A stretch of DNA of 64,000 bases from Lineus longissimus (taxonomy: Eukaryota; Nemertea; Pilidiophora; Heteronemertea; Lineidae): assembly GCF_910592395.1 (NCBI RefSeq), contig NC_088321.1:15994001-16058000 (forward strand), in the 5' to 3' direction. Positions 39,501 to 45,046 of this stretch are shown piece by piece (position 1 is the stretch's first letter; each line of letters opens with the position of its first letter). Position numbers and translations under genes: made by a program. Under the pieces are notes generated by a model that was given only the letters and a program-made list of their open reading frames with translations, was not told the DNA's origin and searched no databases.

Positions 39501-40178
39501 TATTAGAATATGGATATGATCATGTGTGGAAGAGACTATTATAGTCCCTTTAAGGGTTTGAAAAAGGTACGGGTAATATTTGTTGGAACTGAGAAGGTGC
39601 ATGTCCCTTTTATGGGTTTGAAAAAGGTACGGGTAATATTTGTTGGAACTGAGAAGGTGCATGTCCCTTTTATGGGTTTGAAAAAGGTACGGGTAATATT
39701 TGTTGGAACTGAGAAGGTGCATGTCCCTTTTATGAGGCAGTAATTGGAGGTAGACTTCTTCTATTGGAAGGGGATGCAGGGATTGCAGAGTGGTGGGTTT
39801 GGGTGAAATTCGTGAAAATGACGAGATTTCAAAAATTCAATTCCTATGAAGTTTGATGTAATGATCTTTTCAATGTTCAAGACTTTTTACTACTTAAGTT
39901 GTTTTGATTGCAATACCTTACCCACCGTGGCTAAGTCAAGTCCATGCAGAAGTGTGATTTATCGGCACTAGTCTGATCTGGTCACAGAGGTGTTTTATTT
40001 GGCATTGAATTAATCATTTTAAAATTTTCAGGTGAAAAGTTTCTTAGAGTGTAAGAAGAAGATCTGTAAGGGAGCGCGCGCAACGAAGCAGGCTTTGGAG
40101 TCGATAAAAACGAGTATAAAATGGCGGGAGACGTACGAGGAGAGCGTAACAAAATGGCTGAAGGAGAACACCCAATAG
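8570..40178 (+). CDS. M1-family zinc aminopeptidase (aminopeptidase N/A-like), 17 exons, 984 aa
   Basis: Membrane metallopeptidase that removes N-terminal residues from peptides. Proposed coding exons: 8570-8642, 12563-13214, 20833-21109, 22785-22905, 23141-23295, 23424-23537, 23892-24026 (7a) or 24075-24209 (7b), 25242-25373, 25906-26075, 35228-35307, 35787-35970, 36337-36484, 36876-37054, 37656-37823, 38350-38493, 38845-38920 (16b) or 39126-39201 (16c), 40032-40178. All phases agree and the sum is 2955 nt. Visible features: a 52-residue cytoplasmic tail, one membrane helix (about 53-75), a Thr/Pro-rich stalk, GAMENWG at 385-391, HELAHQ with zinc ligands H421, H425 and E444 (HEXXH-18-E), catalytic Tyr507, then an ERAP1_C-like helical domain to the end. 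Length matches the family. This is a type II ectoenzyme by topology. Whether it is the orthologue of vertebrate ANPEP, ENPEP or LVRN cannot be settled here. Confidence 0.93.
9394..9573. mobile_element. 180-bp MITE, CAGTAGAACCTC family (pogo-like ends)
   Basis: It begins CAGTAGAACCTCTCTATTAA and ends GGAGGTTTCACTG, so the ends are imperfect inverted repeats. Both sides are flanked by TA (9392-9393 and 9574-9575), the expected target duplication. Several internal GTCCTTAATAGAGAGG-type repeats are present. It has no coding capacity. Relatives occur at 23598-23649, 38506-38672, 41624-41782 and 58341-58524. Assignment to the Tc1/mariner-pogo superfamily is inferred from the CAG ends and TA duplication. 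Confidence 0.75.
11783..11846 (-). mobile_element. tRNA-derived SINE-like unit
   Basis: On the minus strand AGCGTTAGCGCAGTGGAAGA (A box) is followed by CTCATGATCAGGAGG (anticodon-arm-like, CAT in the anticodon position) and GTGGGTTCGACACCC (B box). Stem pairing is imperfect, so it is unlikely to be a working tRNA. A close relative lies on the plus strand at 23690. Confidence 0.55.
12563..13214 (+). CDS. Aminopeptidase exon 2 (membrane anchor, stalk, start of N-terminal domain)
   Basis: The acceptor TTCTATTATCAG precedes it and the donor is GTAAGA. It encodes the rest of the basic cytoplasmic tail, a hydrophobic helix ([20 protein letters not shown]), a Ser/Thr/Pro-rich stalk and the first beta-sheet part of the M1 N-terminal domain ([17 protein letters not shown], then GFYKSSYKT). 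There are N-glycosylation sequons at NITN, NFTG and NLSD, as expected for an ectodomain. It ends in phase 2. Confidence 0.92.
13556..13815. repeat. TAGCTCAC / GTCCGTC repeat family copy
   Basis: TAGCTCACATGGATGAG is followed by a long irregular run of CATCTGTC and CGTCCGTC units. Open frames across it are an artefact of the low-complexity composition. Confidence 0.7.
18150..18690 (+). mobile_element. CR1/L2-like LINE ORF2 3' fragment, decayed
   Basis: Forward frames with interruptions read [30 protein letters not shown], then [14 protein letters not shown] and [10 protein letters not shown]. This is the usual end of CR1/L2/Rex-type ORF2 proteins (LPV-RI-FK..., G-R-F--A---LWN-LP, FK--LKTHLF). 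It is a 5'-truncated, non-functional copy in intron 2. Confidence 0.65.
20833..21109 (+). CDS. Aminopeptidase exon 3
   Basis: Acceptor TCTTTACAG, donor GTAAGA, exit phase 0. It encodes the hallmark block [20 protein letters not shown], followed by the end of the N-terminal domain ([13 protein letters not shown]). It is preceded by a split Arg codon shared with exon 2. Confidence 0.95.
21586..22655. repeat. Longest copy of the TAGCTCACCT hairpin / (CGT)n family
   Basis: It opens with the hairpin TAGCTCACCTCTTAGCAGAG, continues with about 20 CGT units (21634-21702), then holds three to four internal repeats of a block of roughly 290 bp. Each block contains GGCACGTTTC, a CTGCAATGACTATTGA-like stretch, ACACATGTACCCC, and TTTGACCTNCTTTTCAAGGT. 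This looks like a composite dispersed repeat common in invertebrate genomes. Superfamily is undetermined. Confidence 0.8.
22785..22905 (+). CDS. Aminopeptidase exon 4
   Basis: It encodes [20 protein letters not shown] and on to the conserved [15 protein letters not shown] block that leads into the catalytic domain. Acceptor CTCACCAG, donor GTACAC, exit phase 1. Confidence 0.95.
23037..23061. repeat. (ATC)n microsatellite
   Basis: Eight ATC units in intron 4, about 80 bp upstream of exon 5. Confidence 0.9.
23141..23295 (+). CDS. Aminopeptidase exon 5 (exopeptidase motif and zinc site)
   Basis: It contains GAMENWG, the motif that binds the substrate N terminus, and ends with HELAHQ, carrying two zinc-ligand histidines and the catalytic glutamate. 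Acceptor CCCTTTTCAG, donor GTAACG, exit phase 0. Confidence 0.97.
23424..23537 (+). CDS. Aminopeptidase exon 6 (third zinc ligand)
   Basis: It begins [19 protein letters not shown]. The Glu of NEG is the third zinc ligand, 18 residues after the second histidine. The donor GTAGGT fits the frame into exon 7a or 7b. A MITE fragment follows closely at about 23598. Confidence 0.95.
23598..23649. mobile_element. Truncated MITE end in intron 6
   Basis: TAGAGAGGTGTCCTTAGTAG continuing to AAGGGAGGTTCCAATGTA is the right end of the CAGTGGAACCTC family. It sits about 60 bp downstream of exon 6. Confidence 0.6.
23690..23749 (+). mobile_element. tRNA-derived SINE-like unit in intron 6
   Basis: TGGCGTAGTGGTTAGAGCAC (A box), CTCATGATCAGGAGG, then CGTGGGTTCAACTC (B box). 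The anticodon-arm region matches the unit at 11783-11846 almost exactly. Confidence 0.6.
23892..24026 (+). CDS. Aminopeptidase alternative exon 7a
   Basis: 135 nt, phase 0 at both ends, encoding 45 residues from [10 protein letters not shown] through [14 protein letters not shown] to FDAISYKK. It includes the SHPI block and the catalytic tyrosine (ISY). Acceptor TTTTTTTCAG, donor GTACAC. The intron to exon 7b is only 48 nt, so 7a and 7b are unlikely to be spliced together. Confidence 0.9.
24075..24209 (+). CDS. Aminopeptidase alternative exon 7b (tandem duplicate of 7a)
   Basis: Again 135 nt and phase 0 at both ends, encoding [18 protein letters not shown] and on to FDTISYEK. The two protein segments are highly similar, while third codon positions differ widely (for example in the Leu, Ser and Asp codons), so 7b appears to be an old copy kept under selection. 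It retains the SHPI block and catalytic Tyr. Acceptor CATTTTCAG, donor GTAATG. Either 7a or 7b joins exon 8 in frame. Confidence 0.9.
24296..24520. repeat. Degenerate ~38-bp minisatellite (AGTTGGCGTGC)
   Basis: AGTTGGCATGCCAGTTTCACC and relatives recur about six times with substitutions, directly downstream of exon 7b in intron 7. Confidence 0.6.
24697..24830. repeat. 57-bp direct duplication and C-run
   Basis: AGACTTTCTTTGTTACAGTA through TGTGTATGAGATAG is present twice head to tail, then a run of about 21 C residues follows at 24808-24828. Confidence 0.9.
25242..25373 (+). CDS. Aminopeptidase exon 8
   Basis: It starts [20 protein letters not shown], the counterpart of the family's KG-ASVIRML helix, and ends LWDALSK. 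The donor is GTTCGT. A GTGAGA 9 nt downstream would add three residues in frame and is an alternative donor. Confidence 0.88.
25906..26075 (+). CDS. Aminopeptidase exon 9
   Basis: It contains [19 protein letters not shown], the conserved WTxQMGYP block at the end of the catalytic domain, then the QQRFLLNP strand. Acceptor TCTTTCAG, donor GTAAGC, exit phase 2. Intron 9 is 9.15 kb. Confidence 0.95.
26318..26900. repeat. Two shorter GTCCGTC-family copies
   Basis: GGCTCACCTGTGAGCC is a perfect hairpin, repeated in part about 60 bp later. It is followed by GTCCGTCGTCGTCC runs and the ACACATGTACCCCC block. A second copy starts near 26648 (TGGCTCACTGTC) and runs to about 26900. Confidence 0.7.
27006..27092. 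mobile_element. 87-bp mariner-like MITE
   Basis: CAGGGTGGCCCAGAATTATT at the left pairs with GGAAAATAATTCTGGGCCTC at the right. A TA dinucleotide flanks each end. The CAGGGTGGCCCA start is typical of mariner inverted repeats. It is non-coding. Confidence 0.7.
27479..27600 (-). repeat. (AAT)n microsatellite with probable retroelement 3' tail
   Basis: About 17 AAT/ATA units span 27480-27535. Read on the minus strand, GGGGCCGATGGCCTTAATCA is followed by TTAATAAAAGTTTATTATTA, the pattern of a LINE/SINE 3' end terminating in a short tandem repeat. Confidence 0.5.
28286..29290. repeat. Tandemly arranged GTCCGTC-family blocks
   Basis: Blocks with GGTACGTTTCTTAACTGC, CAGGTCAGGTGACCTCAGAC and GGTCCGATCTGATTCTTGAC recur around 28290, 28500, 28860 and 29160. 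They alternate with TTTGACCTACTTTTCAC-type segments and a GTCGTCAGTCGTCAGTCATC run near 28790. Another relative lies at 34640-34815. Confidence 0.7.
30365..30775. repeat. GGATGGAAGGACAGACACCA minisatellite with duplicated spacer
   Basis: The GATGGAAGGACAGACACCAT motif recurs irregularly at about 30371, 30404, 30436, 30573, 30618 and 30687. The linked segment TTATCGTGCTAAATTTTTTG occurs twice (about 30467 and 30715), indicating local duplication. Confidence 0.8.
30940..33690. repeat. 1.07-kb tandem repeat, two and a half units, with 97-bp subrepeat
   Basis: Units anchored on CCCAAAATTACCAAG start near 30940, 32143 and 33214. Internal landmarks such as TTCGAAGTGCCGAGGC are 1069-1073 bp apart. 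Inside, CAGAGGATTGCGGCTGGGTT recurs every 97 bp (31175, 31272, 31369 in unit 1) with fewer copies in later units. Units 1 and 2 are nearly identical, so the duplication is recent. Unit 3 is cut short near 33690. It lies wholly inside aminopeptidase intron 9. Confidence 0.88.
34640..34815. repeat. GTCCGTC-family fragment
   Basis: GGTGAGCGCAATGGCC, then TCACCCGGGTTTTTGATTTG and CAAGGTCACAGAGGTCAAAG match the interior and tail of the copy at 21586-22655. Confidence 0.6.
35098..35163 (-). mobile_element. tRNA-derived SINE-like unit
   Basis: The minus strand reads GGTGGCGTAGTGGTTAAGGC (A box), CGCCTCGTGAATGG (anticodon arm, CGT possible) and GAAGGTTCGAGGCCC (B box). It lies 65 bp upstream of aminopeptidase exon 10. 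Confidence 0.6.
35228..35307 (+). CDS. Aminopeptidase exon 10
   Basis: It encodes [12 protein letters not shown] and on to DQIWMHRGP, the beta-sandwich domain after the catalytic domain. Acceptor CTCCAG, donor GTAGGC, entry phase 2 and exit phase 1. Confidence 0.92.
35655..35735 (-). mobile_element. tRNA-like SINE unit with long variable arm
   Basis: The minus strand reads CAGAGTGGCCAAGAGGAAAC (A box, leucine/serine-tRNA style) and, after a longer middle, GAGGTCCTGGGTTGGATTCC (B box). It lies just upstream of exon 11. Confidence 0.45.
35787..35970 (+). CDS. Aminopeptidase exon 11
   Basis: It encodes [18 protein letters not shown] and [18 protein letters not shown]. The N-SGFYRVNY and [10 protein letters not shown] blocks are diagnostic of the M1 C-terminal region. 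Acceptor TTTTCCAG, donor GTAAGG, exit phase 2. Confidence 0.95.
36337..36484 (+). CDS. Aminopeptidase exon 12
   Basis: It encodes [20 protein letters not shown] and on to [12 protein letters not shown], typical helices of the ERAP1_C-like domain (LxxYLxxExxYxPW). Acceptor CCCTTTCAG, donor GTAAGT, exit phase 0. Confidence 0.94.
36876..37054 (+). CDS. Aminopeptidase exon 13
   Basis: It begins [18 protein letters not shown] and ends [13 protein letters not shown]. The LGW block and the F-W motif are M1 C-terminal landmarks. Acceptor TCTTCCAG, donor GTGAGT, exit phase 2. Two decayed partial look-alikes lie in the next intron. Confidence 0.94.
37107..37375 (+). pseudogene. Two decayed partial copies of exon 13
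   Basis: At 37107-37168 and 37261-37320 a forward frame reads like [19 protein letters not shown] and [18 protein letters not shown], matching exon 13 residues around [18 protein letters not shown]. The second follows an acceptor-like TGTAAAACAG and is trailed by an LFRP-like stretch resembling the ELFRQW end. Neither is a full usable exon. Tandem exon duplication followed by decay is the inferred origin. Confidence 0.6.
37656..37823 (+). CDS. Aminopeptidase exon 14
   Basis: It encodes [20 protein letters not shown] and on to [12 protein letters not shown]. The VYR-GV--GGE-EW and LS-T-D--LLNR blocks are well conserved in M1 enzymes. Acceptor TCCTTTAG, donor GTTAGT, exit phase 2. Confidence 0.95.
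38036..38095 (+). mobile_element. tRNA-like SINE unit in intron 14
   Basis: GGAGCCCTTGTGGATTAGAC resembles an A box and GGTCCCTGGTTCAAACCC a B box about 30 bp later. It is imperfect. Confidence 0.45.
38350..38493 (+). CDS. Aminopeptidase exon 15
   Basis: It encodes [20 protein letters not shown] and [15 protein letters not shown], the conserved A-W-F---NW--- helix. Acceptor TCTCTTTAG, donor GTGAGT, exit phase 2. Confidence 0.94.
38506..38672. mobile_element. Degenerate CAGTGGAACCTC-family MITE in intron 15
   Basis: GTGGAACCTCC, followed by CACCTCTCTATTAG and GTCCAGTCAATTCACCTCTCTAA, matches the family interior. The right end is worn. It lies between exon 15 and the exon 16 cluster. Confidence 0.6.
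38689..38764 (+). pseudogene. Decayed exon 16 copy (16a)
   Basis: After the acceptor-like ATTTCTAG, the sequence GTACAGAGAATTGGACATTA parallels the start of exon 16b (GTATGGAGAATCGGATGTTA). It then diverges through small deletions, hits an in-frame TGA and has no GT donor at the expected end. I read it as a dead third member of the exon 16 cluster. Confidence 0.65.
38845..38920 (+). CDS. Aminopeptidase alternative exon 16b
   Basis: 76 nt, entry phase 2 and exit phase 0. It encodes [20 protein letters not shown] and on to YRYEE. Acceptor ATATTTCTAG, donor GTAGGT. It joins exon 15 (split Lys codon) and exon 17 in frame. Confidence 0.85.
39126..39201 (+). CDS. Aminopeptidase alternative exon 16c
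   Basis: Also 76 nt with the same phases. It encodes [20 protein letters not shown] and on to YHYNE, aligning with 16b at ARL-----G-F-TEY-Y-E. Acceptor TTTTTTTAG; the donor GTATAT is weaker than that of 16b. Because 76 is not a multiple of three, using both copies or neither would break the frame. Confidence 0.8.
39554..39733. repeat. 60-bp minisatellite, three copies
   Basis: Three copies of a 60-bp unit containing GGGTTTGAAAAAGGTACGGG and GAACTGAGAAGGTGCATGTC are almost identical. They lie in the intron between exon 16c and exon 17. The open frames across them on both strands are by-products of a period divisible by three. Confidence 0.93.
40032..40178 (+). CDS. Aminopeptidase exon 17 (C terminus)
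   Basis: It encodes [20 protein letters not shown] and on to WLKENTQ, then TAG at 40176. The spaced -IK-NI-W---Y---V--WL pattern is typical of the last helix of M1 aminopeptidases. Acceptor AAATTTTCAG. Confidence 0.95.
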   Translation: MKSFLECKKKICKGARATKQALESIKTSIKWRETYEESVTKWLKENTQ

Positions 40179-43100
40179 GAACGCAGGATTGAACGTGATA
40201 TCGGGGGCCAAGGGGCACACGCAGCGATCGGCGTCAAAAGATCAAAAAAGGGAAAGTCATGGAACCTGGAAGATCTAGCTTAATCTATGGAAGACTATTG
40301 TTAAGCTTGGTGCCCATGAATACAGATGAATGCTATCTGTCCATGAAATGAACATTCCACTTTTCATATGAGCATTATTTATGTTAACAGTGACTGTCTT
40401 GGCAGAATAATCACGTTGTATTCTCAATTTTGCGTCTCAGATAAGGGAACGCCAACTGCATTTTCCTTAATGCAGTGAGCAAGGTGAACCTTGTCCTCCC
40501 CCAAACACACATTTTCCAGAAATTTTTCACTGATTATAAGCGACTTTCTATGAAAATTATGAAGGTTTTCGAAACAACATATTCTTCAGGTCAGAGAAGA
40601 GGAGGGTACAAGGTTAATCTTGACCACTGTATAATACCATGCTTCAATTCAATACTTTCCATAATATTTATGTTCCCAAGCATTTTTCCAGGACAAAGCT
40701 GATCGTTATAAACCATGGCAGTTGCCGTGGTTACCTTGTTAACTTCTTTGAGTTAGTTTTGCCAAGGAAACATGCTATAGTTGTTGATTTTACTGTAAAT
40801 ATGTCATGATATTCTGTATATATCCAGTTTTAAGTCGTTGTCAATGATGTTTTTTCATGTGAGATGTGAAAAAAGACCATTATCTAGAAACATGAAAATG
40901 AAAGGACCCACAAACATATCCAGGCTCACAGTGTAGCAGTGAACCTTTCAATATACTATTTATATTTATTGTCTCGTCTTATATCAAAATTGGCTATGAA
41001 AAACTCAGGTTTATTTCATTCAATCAAAACTAAAGCCATTCCTGCTATGGTTACGAGGATAATGTCCTTTCCTCGTTTAAAACTTGATATGTATAGCGCT
41101 TTGGTGTTTTTGCATATCAAATTGCAGCCATGTTATGTTCCCATAGCAACATGTATGGTTGCTATGGTCATTTTTAATTTGATATATAAATGCCTAGCAA
41201 CCATGTGTATTTCCATTGACCTATATATGTAGCTGCTATGATTGTTTGTTAATCAAGACATGTATGCCTAGCAACCATTGTGTGTTTCCTTAACAACTAC
41301 TAAAAACCCTATAAAGTGCTATAAAGTGCTATGGACGTTTGTATGATATATTAAGGCATAATCGTGTACATTATTGCCCCAGTGCGGGGTAAGAAGACTA
41401 TATTTATAACAAATAATATAAATAATATAAAGATTGTTTTGTGTTCAGACGTGAGGCTAATTTTGAGAATTGGCCTTGCATGTTGGTTGCTGAGCAACCA
41501 GCATATCAATATGAAAATCCTAAATTGTTGTCATAAAAGATAGTTTGAAAGTTGTTTGGAAACTAAGACTGAATACATGTATTGTAGACAAAGAGTCAAA
41601 GTGTACCTTTTGTAATATATATATAGTGGAACCTCCCTTAGTGGACACCTCTCTATAAGGACACTTGTTTTGGTCCCAAATTGGTTGTTTCCCGTTCAAT
41701 TTGACCTCTCTAATCAGGACACCTCTCTATTAAGGACAGCACTTGCAGTCCCAAGGGTGTCCTCAATAGAGAGGTTCTACTGTACAATCAGTTTACTGAT
41801 AAGTGCCAAAATGGCGGTTATCAGTCGGGAATTTATCATAGAAAATCTTTTTGTCGTTAGCTCAGTTCACAGTGTACATTTGCTAGTGATTGGTTGAGGG
41901 CGTGGACATGGACATTTCACTTGCTGTTTATGACACCAAAATAAAAGCACAGATTGGGGTTTTCACTAGTAAGCTTGGTTGCTAAGATATAGAAGGATGC
42001 CTTATTTGCTGTTCTTAGGCATGCATTTTAAAGCTTGATGGGCAAAGTTTTGGTGGATGTTAGTCAAAGTTGACTTTGGAAGGCCTTGAACTTGAAGTAA
42101 ATGGCCTACTTTGAAACAGTTACACCTTATTCATATGTTATCTATCTTGATTTGTTTTCCGATGTACAAGAAAGTCATCATGTCATGTAGCTGCTCTTGT
42201 ATATTCTGAAACCTTCTTAAAACCGTACAATCTTGCCTTTATAAACCAATGATAGGCCGTGTTTCTCTTTCTTGATAGTTGTTATTGTTGTGATTTATTG
42301 TATGTTATAGCACTTTCCCCTTGCTGTGGCCAACAATACTTTGAACAAAGGCACAGAGCATCATGTTGGGTCGTCCCCGGCCGTGCTGATATTCATGGCT
42401 AAGAACTTGAAACCAACATCCTTCTACGTTTGGTTGATCTTTAAACAGCCGGACAACAGGATTCATCAATATGCTTCTTTATTGGATCAGTCTTGTTGTA
42501 CATAGATTATTGTGGACCTCGTCTACTCTGGTCTATCCTGACCTCTGATCTCTGTCTGTTAGAACTAGGAATCAAGCTAGAATTTATATCATTTTGTGTT
42601 TTGTTTTAGGTTACTAATGACATGAATGACCAAAATAAGGAACTCAATTCAGAGAATTGAGTGGGCGAATACGCCAAACATTCTGTAGTCATGGGGTTGT
42701 TTCTAAGAGAGACTAGCTTTAAGTCCTAGCAATCATCAACATTCTGTTAGTCATATGTATCGAACCACAACATACACCTACAACTTCTAGGAACTTGACC
42801 AGTGACGCACGGGTAAAGCGAAGTCCAGCCAGAAGTTTGGCAAGACTTTGGTCACCCATGTTGTGGTAACAACGTGGTTATATCGACAATCCCCATACGT
42901 AATACCAACATGGAATGCCTAATCCAGTTCCTTGTTGTAGAAATACAAGCCTAGCAGTGGTTCTAACATAGGGCTAACAACACAATTAATAATGACAATT
43001 TAACTAAATTAAATACAACCAAATATACCCTTGGTATCAAACTTGTCACCTACCTCTACAATCAATACTTAATTTTGTCCGCTCTTTAGATCTTAAAATG

Positions 43101-43570
43101 CTGTGTCAAAGTAATAAGCCAATTGAGGGGCGGCTGTACATAAGGCCTACTTCACATGAAGTAGACCTGTGTGCAGCAAACTGGCTTAATAACACTGACA
43201 CAGTATCTTCTATATCTTGGATTGTTAGATCTTGGATGTGACTTACGGATCTCTTTAAATGAATAAGATTGGCATGGTCATACTGTCCTCCTATTCTTGA
43301 GATGGTGGCTGTTGACTTGTTTCAAAGAGGTTCAAAAATTAAAATTTAGGCGAGCGTTTACTTTTTGACCAGGTTACACTGTAAATATGGATACACATTA
43401 GGAATTGGGCTTGTATGTGGTTAGAAAAACAATAAATTATTTAGAAGATATTTCTGTTTTGTTATTATGCTTGCTACTGTAAGGTAATATTCAGTCGAGA
43501 GGTGACGGATTAGTTCCGACCTGCTGACAATATGGCTGATAGGACTAGTCTTTCGAAAGAGATCTCAGAT
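40179..43570. other. 3' flank of the aminopeptidase gene
   Basis: It probably includes the 3' UTR; polyadenylation-like AATAAA occurs near 41939 and 43431, but I cannot choose between them. It contains one MITE (41624-41782) and AT-rich unique sequence. No further gene is seen. Confidence 0.5.
41624..41782. mobile_element. CAGTAGAACCTC-family MITE, inverse orientation
   Basis: It runs from TAGTGGAACCTCCCTTAGTG to AATAGAGAGGTTCTACTG, with TA on each side, and matches the reverse complement of the 9394-9573 copy. It lies 3' of the aminopeptidase stop codon and may be in its 3' UTR or beyond. Confidence 0.75.
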
Positions 43571-44578
43571 TCACCATTGTAAAATCAGAGTTGTAAACTG
43601 ACTGCATTATAAATTTCTTTGGTGACGTAGATGATGATTCCAATTGAGAGTTTTCAATTGTAAGATACTTTGGGGAAGATAAAGCTGCAAGAAGATCATT
43701 GAAAGATGGAAACACAAACCACAAGAGAGAGACACTTAAGTTTGTATGAGTACTAAGAAAGTTTCCTTTTCTAGACCTGTTCCATTTCGGTCTCTCGGCC
43801 TATTGGCTAAGATTCAGTTTGGAAAGCTTGGTTCAGAAGTCCTGTTCCATCTTGGTTTCTCGGCCTATTGGCTAAGATTCTGTGTGGACATCATGGATTT
43901 GTCACCTCAGCTGCATTCTCGGCCTATTGGCTAAGATTCAGCTGTGATGGAATTCTCCCTGTGGCCCCAAGGTCTGTGGAAGCTGGAAACATTTTATCAT
44001 CAGTTGTGTATTTCCTGCATGAATAATGTGTTGGATGAGAAGAATACAAGTTGTGGAAATTGAGCAGATATACAGGAATTTTTTATTGAAAAACAGTATG
44101 GATATTGACAACTTTTCGAAAAGTAAAGGGGCACCTCTTGGATATTCCATGTCGCAAAATTAATGAGTTTATCACCAGAATCACACTTGCTAACTTGATA
44201 TGTCACTAATTGAGACCTATAGTTGGTAGAGTATAGTAGAGACCACCACCTTAAAGACTTGTTTCAGAGACATCCTGTACTGTCTTCCCTAGCCCTTACA
44301 TCATTTACAAGCAAAATCTCATTTGAAATATTGATATATGATTGAAATTGTAAACTGACTGCATTATAAATTTCTTTGGTGAAGTGGATGATGATTTCAA
44401 CTGAGAGTTTTCAATTGTTTGGTACTTTGGGGAAGATTAAGCTGCAATAAGATCATTGAAAGATAGAAGCACAAACCACAAGAGAGATACACTTAAGTTT
44501 GTATGAGTACTAAGAAAGTTTCCTTTTCTAGACCTGTTCCATTTCAGTCTCTCGGCCTATTGGCTAAGATTCGGTTAG

Positions 44579-45046
44579 GGTGACGGGGAAGGAAATGGAG
44601 GCGCGGGAGAAACGAATGTCGTGAAACCGGGAGAATGGAAGAAAGTGGTGAAGAATAGGAGGAGAGGGGAAGAGTCGGTGTGGGATACGCCCACAGAAGT
44701 GCAAGATAGGTTGAGAACAGCAAAAGAAGTGTTAGAAGACAGTGACAATGAAGTAAGGGACTTATCGAGACCCCTAAGCATCGATTTAGATTCACCAACG
44801 AATGTGGAAAGAATTTTGAAGGATTTTGCGGGTAGCAGGCCGACTACTCCCGACGGGGATGCAGAGCGGCGTGAGGGCACTGCCAAGAGGGGCAATGATA
44901 GGGTAGAAAAAAGCCCAGAAGACCGATCTGTTAAAGATCAAACTACACCGGTGGTCAAAAAGCCCAACTTGGGGGTGCCACCACGCCCGAGGCGTAGCCC
45001 GCCAGGGAGGGGTCGGAATGTGCCTGCAAAACCCTTCAAACATTAA
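44579..45046 (+). CDS. Retrotransposon ORF1 remnant (5'-truncated)
   Basis: The frame is open from the left junction to TAA at 45044, without a start codon near its beginning, so the element has probably lost its 5' end during integration. The protein is highly charged (KPGEWKKVVKNRRRGEES, then PPRPRRSPPGRGRN near the end), as in nucleic-acid-binding ORF1 proteins. No zinc knuckle is left. It overlaps the earliest possible ORF2 start by 29 nt. Confidence 0.6.
   Translation, partial: GDGEGNGGAGETNVVKPGEWKKVVKNRRRGEESVWDTPTEVQDRLRTAKEVLEDSDNEVRDLSRPLSIDLDSPTNVERILKDFAGSRPTTPDGDAERREGTAKRGNDRVEKSPEDRSVKDQTTPVVKKPNLGVPPRPRRSPPGRGRNVPAKPFKH

Noticed and set aside
39360-39743. Repeat-protein-like frames between exons 16c and 17
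   Set aside because: The 60-bp minisatellite period is divisible by three, which gives open frames by chance; the segment is intronic.
43793-43939. Genuine U2 snRNA genes
   Set aside because: Only the first stem-loop-like 20 or so bases match; the branch-point recognition and Sm-site regions are absent.
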